Of a stretch of DNA of 15,537 nt, positions 13,611-15,537 are shown one piece after another (positions within the stretch are counted from its first letter, which is position 1; every line of letters begins with the position of its first letter). Under the pieces are notes generated by a model, which saw nothing but the letters and a program-made list of their open reading frames with translations, ran no database searches and had not been told where the DNA came from. Position numbers and translations under genes: made by a program. The stretch lies in the NCBI GenBank assembly GCA_002697475.1, contig NZVW01000126.1:1-15537 (forward strand), given 5' to 3'. The DNA comes from Aquimarina sp. (GTDB lineage: Bacteria; Bacteroidota; Bacteroidia; Flavobacteriales; Flavobacteriaceae).

Positions 13611-13641
13611 TTATACTTAAGAGGTCTTTTTTTAAGTATAA
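13611..13641. repeat. Perfect 10-bp inverted repeat upstream of the lipoprotein gene
   Basis: TTATACTTAA (13611-13620) and TTAAGTATAA (13632-13641) are exact reverse complements around an 11-base, T-rich loop. It lies in the 276-base spacer (13410-13685) between the TPR gene and the lipoprotein gene. It could be a weak terminator for the sigma/TPR pair, a 5'-leader hairpin, or a dimeric protein site. No gene or -7 consensus was found elsewhere in this spacer. Confidence 0.5.
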
Positions 13642-13685
13642 ACCTTAAGTCAATACCAAACATTCAATTTTAAAACTTTAAAGTC

Positions 13686-14723
13686 ATGAAAAATAAAATA
13701 CTATTTTCTTTATTCAATTTATTGCTCATTATTAACTTGGGTAGTTGCAGTAGTGATGATGATAGCTTTAGCCCTAATGTTCCTGAAAATCAAGTTGCGT
13801 TTCTTTTATATGATCTAGCAGAAGATTCTTATAGTTATTTTTATAGAGGAGAAATAACTCCACTAACATCTGTAAATGGATCAGTTATCGTTAAAGATAT
13901 GGTAATGTATAAAGAAGATCTCTATACAGTTGGTTCTCAGAAAATCAATGATATATGGAGTGTCGCTTTATGGAAAAACGGAGTATTAGATACTTCTACA
14001 CCTGTATATCCTGAGAGATGTTATATAGAAGCTATGGATATTGATAATGATAAAATATTCTTAGCCGGGAGAAGAGTTTTTGCCGATAGAATAGAAGCTG
14101 TTTTGTTAAAAGATAATGTTTACCAAGCCTTAGGGATACAAAATGAAAGTACATTTACGAATGACATAAGTGTCGTTAATAATTTACCAGCGATAGCAGG
14201 TAGAAAGTCCAGATCCTTTTCAGAAAGTGCAGCGATCGTCTGGGAAAATGACGTCTTAATAGAATTAGAAGATTACACATCCATCAATAGCACAGCGAAT
14301 TGTGTCCTTAATGATGGCTTAATACCAATATATGGTGGTTATAAAAACGACAACGGTGTTTTTCTTCCTGTTACTTGGGACCGCAATGGTATAATAACTA
14401 CTTATACGCTACCGGATAACAGTAGTGGTCAAATTGAAAAAATATACAGATTTGAAAATGATGTATATGCCTTGATCAATAGCAATAAGTTGGTGGATGG
14501 AAAGCAGCTAAGAAAAATAGAACTTTGGAAAAATGGAATACAACAAGAAGTGCTTGTGGAGGCAACAGATTCCACTGTTAGATCGATATTTTTAGGAGAG
14601 ATAGGTGGCAAACTTTATTATGCAGCTGGTTCTAACACTAATTTTGTTTTTAAATCGGCAAATGGAGATTATGAAATGCCTGATCAGTTTACAGGAAAAA
14701 TAATAATTGGTATTACTAATTAG
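13686..14723 (+). CDS. Surface-type lipoprotein with about 45-residue propeller-like repeats
   Basis: This 345-residue protein has a type II signal peptide with lipobox LGSC (18-21), so Cys21 is the lipidated residue. It is followed by SSDDD, an acidic tract like the flavobacterial lipoprotein export signal that directs outer-surface exposure. The mature part is made of about six diverged repeats. Each has a strand near a D/G-rich turn and a 'W-K-N-G'-type turn: WKNGV (96-100), LKDNV (141-145), WENDV (186-190), WDRNG (231-235), WKNGI (281-285) and, weaker, FKSANG (322-327). The 45-45-45-50-41 spacing suggests a beta-propeller. No enzyme motif was seen. It precedes the ELWxxDGT gene by 33 bases and may be co-transcribed. 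Function is unknown; binding at the cell surface is the natural guess. Confidence 0.88.
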   Translation: MKNKILFSLFNLLLIINLGSCSSDDDSFSPNVPENQVAFLLYDLAEDSYSYFYRGEITPLTSVNGSVIVKDMVMYKEDLYTVGSQKINDIWSVALWKNGVLDTSTPVYPERCYIEAMDIDNDKIFLAGRRVFADRIEAVLLKDNVYQALGIQNESTFTNDISVVNNLPAIAGRKSRSFSESAAIVWENDVLIELEDYTSINSTANCVLNDGLIPIYGGYKNDNGVFLPVTWDRNGIITTYTLPDNSSGQIEKIYRFENDVYALINSNKLVDGKQLRKIELWKNGIQQEVLVEATDSTVRSIFLGEIGGKLYYAAGSNTNFVFKSANGDYEMPDQFTGKIIIGITN

Positions 14724-14756
14724 AAAATTTATAAAGTTTATATAAAGCCTTTTATT

Positions 14757-15537
14757 ATGAAACATCTACTCATTTTGCTTATGATTATAGGTTTTTTTAA
14801 AAAATCTTATGCTCAGGCTGAACTCTTAAAAAATATCGCATTAGGAATAGAAAGCTCCACTCCAGGAGAATTTATTACAGGTACAGTAAATATAAATACT
14901 GTTCCAGGCATAGAACTTAATGGATTTTACTATTTTGCTTTAAATCGCTTTGATGATTACGATACAGGTTTTAGCTTATGGAAGACAGATGGTACAGCCG
15001 AAAACACCAGCCACATTAAAAGTTATGGCACTTCTAACAATGGTAATGTCTTTAATAACTTATTTATTGAGCAGTCTATATTGCTTAACGGTTATTTTTA
15101 TTTTAAAGAAGGTCCATTAGGAGGAAACAATACGAGCAAAATTTGGAGATCAAACGGTACAGAAGCAGGTACAGAAATCATTGTTACAGAAAGTAATCCT
15201 CAATCCAGTGAAATGATTTTATTGAATAATAATATCATTTATACTGATTTTACTACAACCTATGGAAGAGAGTTATACATAATTCCTAATGGAATGCCAG
15301 TTGCTTCTCCTCAAGTAATAAAGGATATAAGACCAGGAGATAACGGTGGGCAAAATCCAATAGGACTTTCGTCTGATGCACGACAACTCAATATACTAGG
15401 AAATTCTATAATTTTTGTTGCCGATGACGGAACTACCGGAGATGAGCTATGGATTACTGACGGTACAGATTCTGGTACTCAACTGATAAAGGGCATTAGA
15501 CCTAATGGTAGCAGCAACCCTACTGCTTTTATATCCT
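14757..15537 (+). CDS. Secreted ELWxxDGT-repeat protein, 5' part (cut by window end)
   Basis: The open frame runs from the ATG at 14757 to the window edge without a stop, giving 260 residues of what is probably a longer protein. A type I signal peptide (1-19, ending SYA before Gln20) indicates export. The body contains ELWxxDGT-type repeats: SLWKTDGT (73-80), KIWRSNGT (128-135), a degenerate ELYIIPNG (172-179) and ELWITDGT (230-237), each followed by a Gly-Thr such as EAGT or DSGT. The linked IRPGDNGG and IRPNGSSNP turns are usual companions. Such repeats form propeller-like folds in large Bacteroidota secreted proteins, often with a C-terminal type IX sorting domain, which would lie outside this window. 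No stop or frameshift is seen. It lies directly behind the lipoprotein gene. Confidence 0.88.
   Translation, partial: MKHLLILLMIIGFFKKSYAQAELLKNIALGIESSTPGEFITGTVNINTVPGIELNGFYYFALNRFDDYDTGFSLWKTDGTAENTSHIKSYGTSNNGNVFNNLFIEQSILLNGYFYFKEGPLGGNNTSKIWRSNGTEAGTEIIVTESNPQSSEMILLNNNIIYTDFTTTYGRELYIIPNGMPVASPQVIKDIRPGDNGGQNPIGLSSDARQLNILGNSIIFVADDGTTGDELWITDGTDSGTQLIKGIRPNGSSNPTAFIS

Overview
The window looks like a chromosomal segment of a marine-type Flavobacteriaceae (Bacteroidota), possibly near Aquimarina; the genus is a guess. The evidence is low GC content, no Shine-Dalgarno-like leaders, several matches to the Bacteroidota -7 promoter element TANNTTTG a short distance upstream of starts, an OlsF-type ornithine lipid synthase, a flavobacterial-style surface lipoprotein signal (Cys-Ser-Ser-Asp-Asp-Asp), and an ELWxxDGT-repeat secreted protein.

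Region 1 (about 108-3406, minus strand) is a compact four-gene operon. In transcription order it encodes a small coiled-coil protein, a helical plus roadblock/longin-like protein, a minimal Rab/Ras-like GTPase, and a soluble PAS-histidine kinase-receiver protein, and it ends in a strong hairpin terminator. Spacing is 22 bp, a 14-bp overlap, then 2 bp. I read it as one cytoplasmic signalling unit in which a eukaryote-like GTPase switch and a phosphorelay are made together. It is the best candidate for an undescribed system here.

Region 2 (3462-8243) is housekeeping: class I fructose-1,6-bisphosphatase (minus), divergent from an SSAT-like GNAT acetyltransferase, an aspartate kinase, and a two-domain acyltransferase (OlsF) for ornithine-type aminolipids.

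Region 3 (8276-11483, minus) is an arsenic-response operon of unusual make-up. A group II PLP-dependent amino acid decarboxylase comes first, then arsR, a Cys-tailed DUF6428-like protein, an ArsN1-like N-acetyltransferase and a thioredoxin-type arsC. There is no efflux pump in the window. A near-perfect 18-bp palindrome just upstream of the decarboxylase, overlapping its probable -7 element, is a good candidate ArsR operator and would put all five genes under ArsR.

Region 4 (11528-13409) holds a TM2-domain membrane protein with its own terminator (minus), then an ECF sigma factor overlapping a membrane-anchored TPR protein that is probably its regulator (plus).

Region 5 (13410-15537) has a 276-bp spacer with a perfect inverted repeat, a lipoprotein built of about 45-residue propeller-like repeats, and the 5' part of a secreted ELWxxDGT-repeat protein cut by the window end. 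No rRNA, tRNA, CRISPR array or insertion sequence was recognised. No gene-free stretch exceeds 300 bases.
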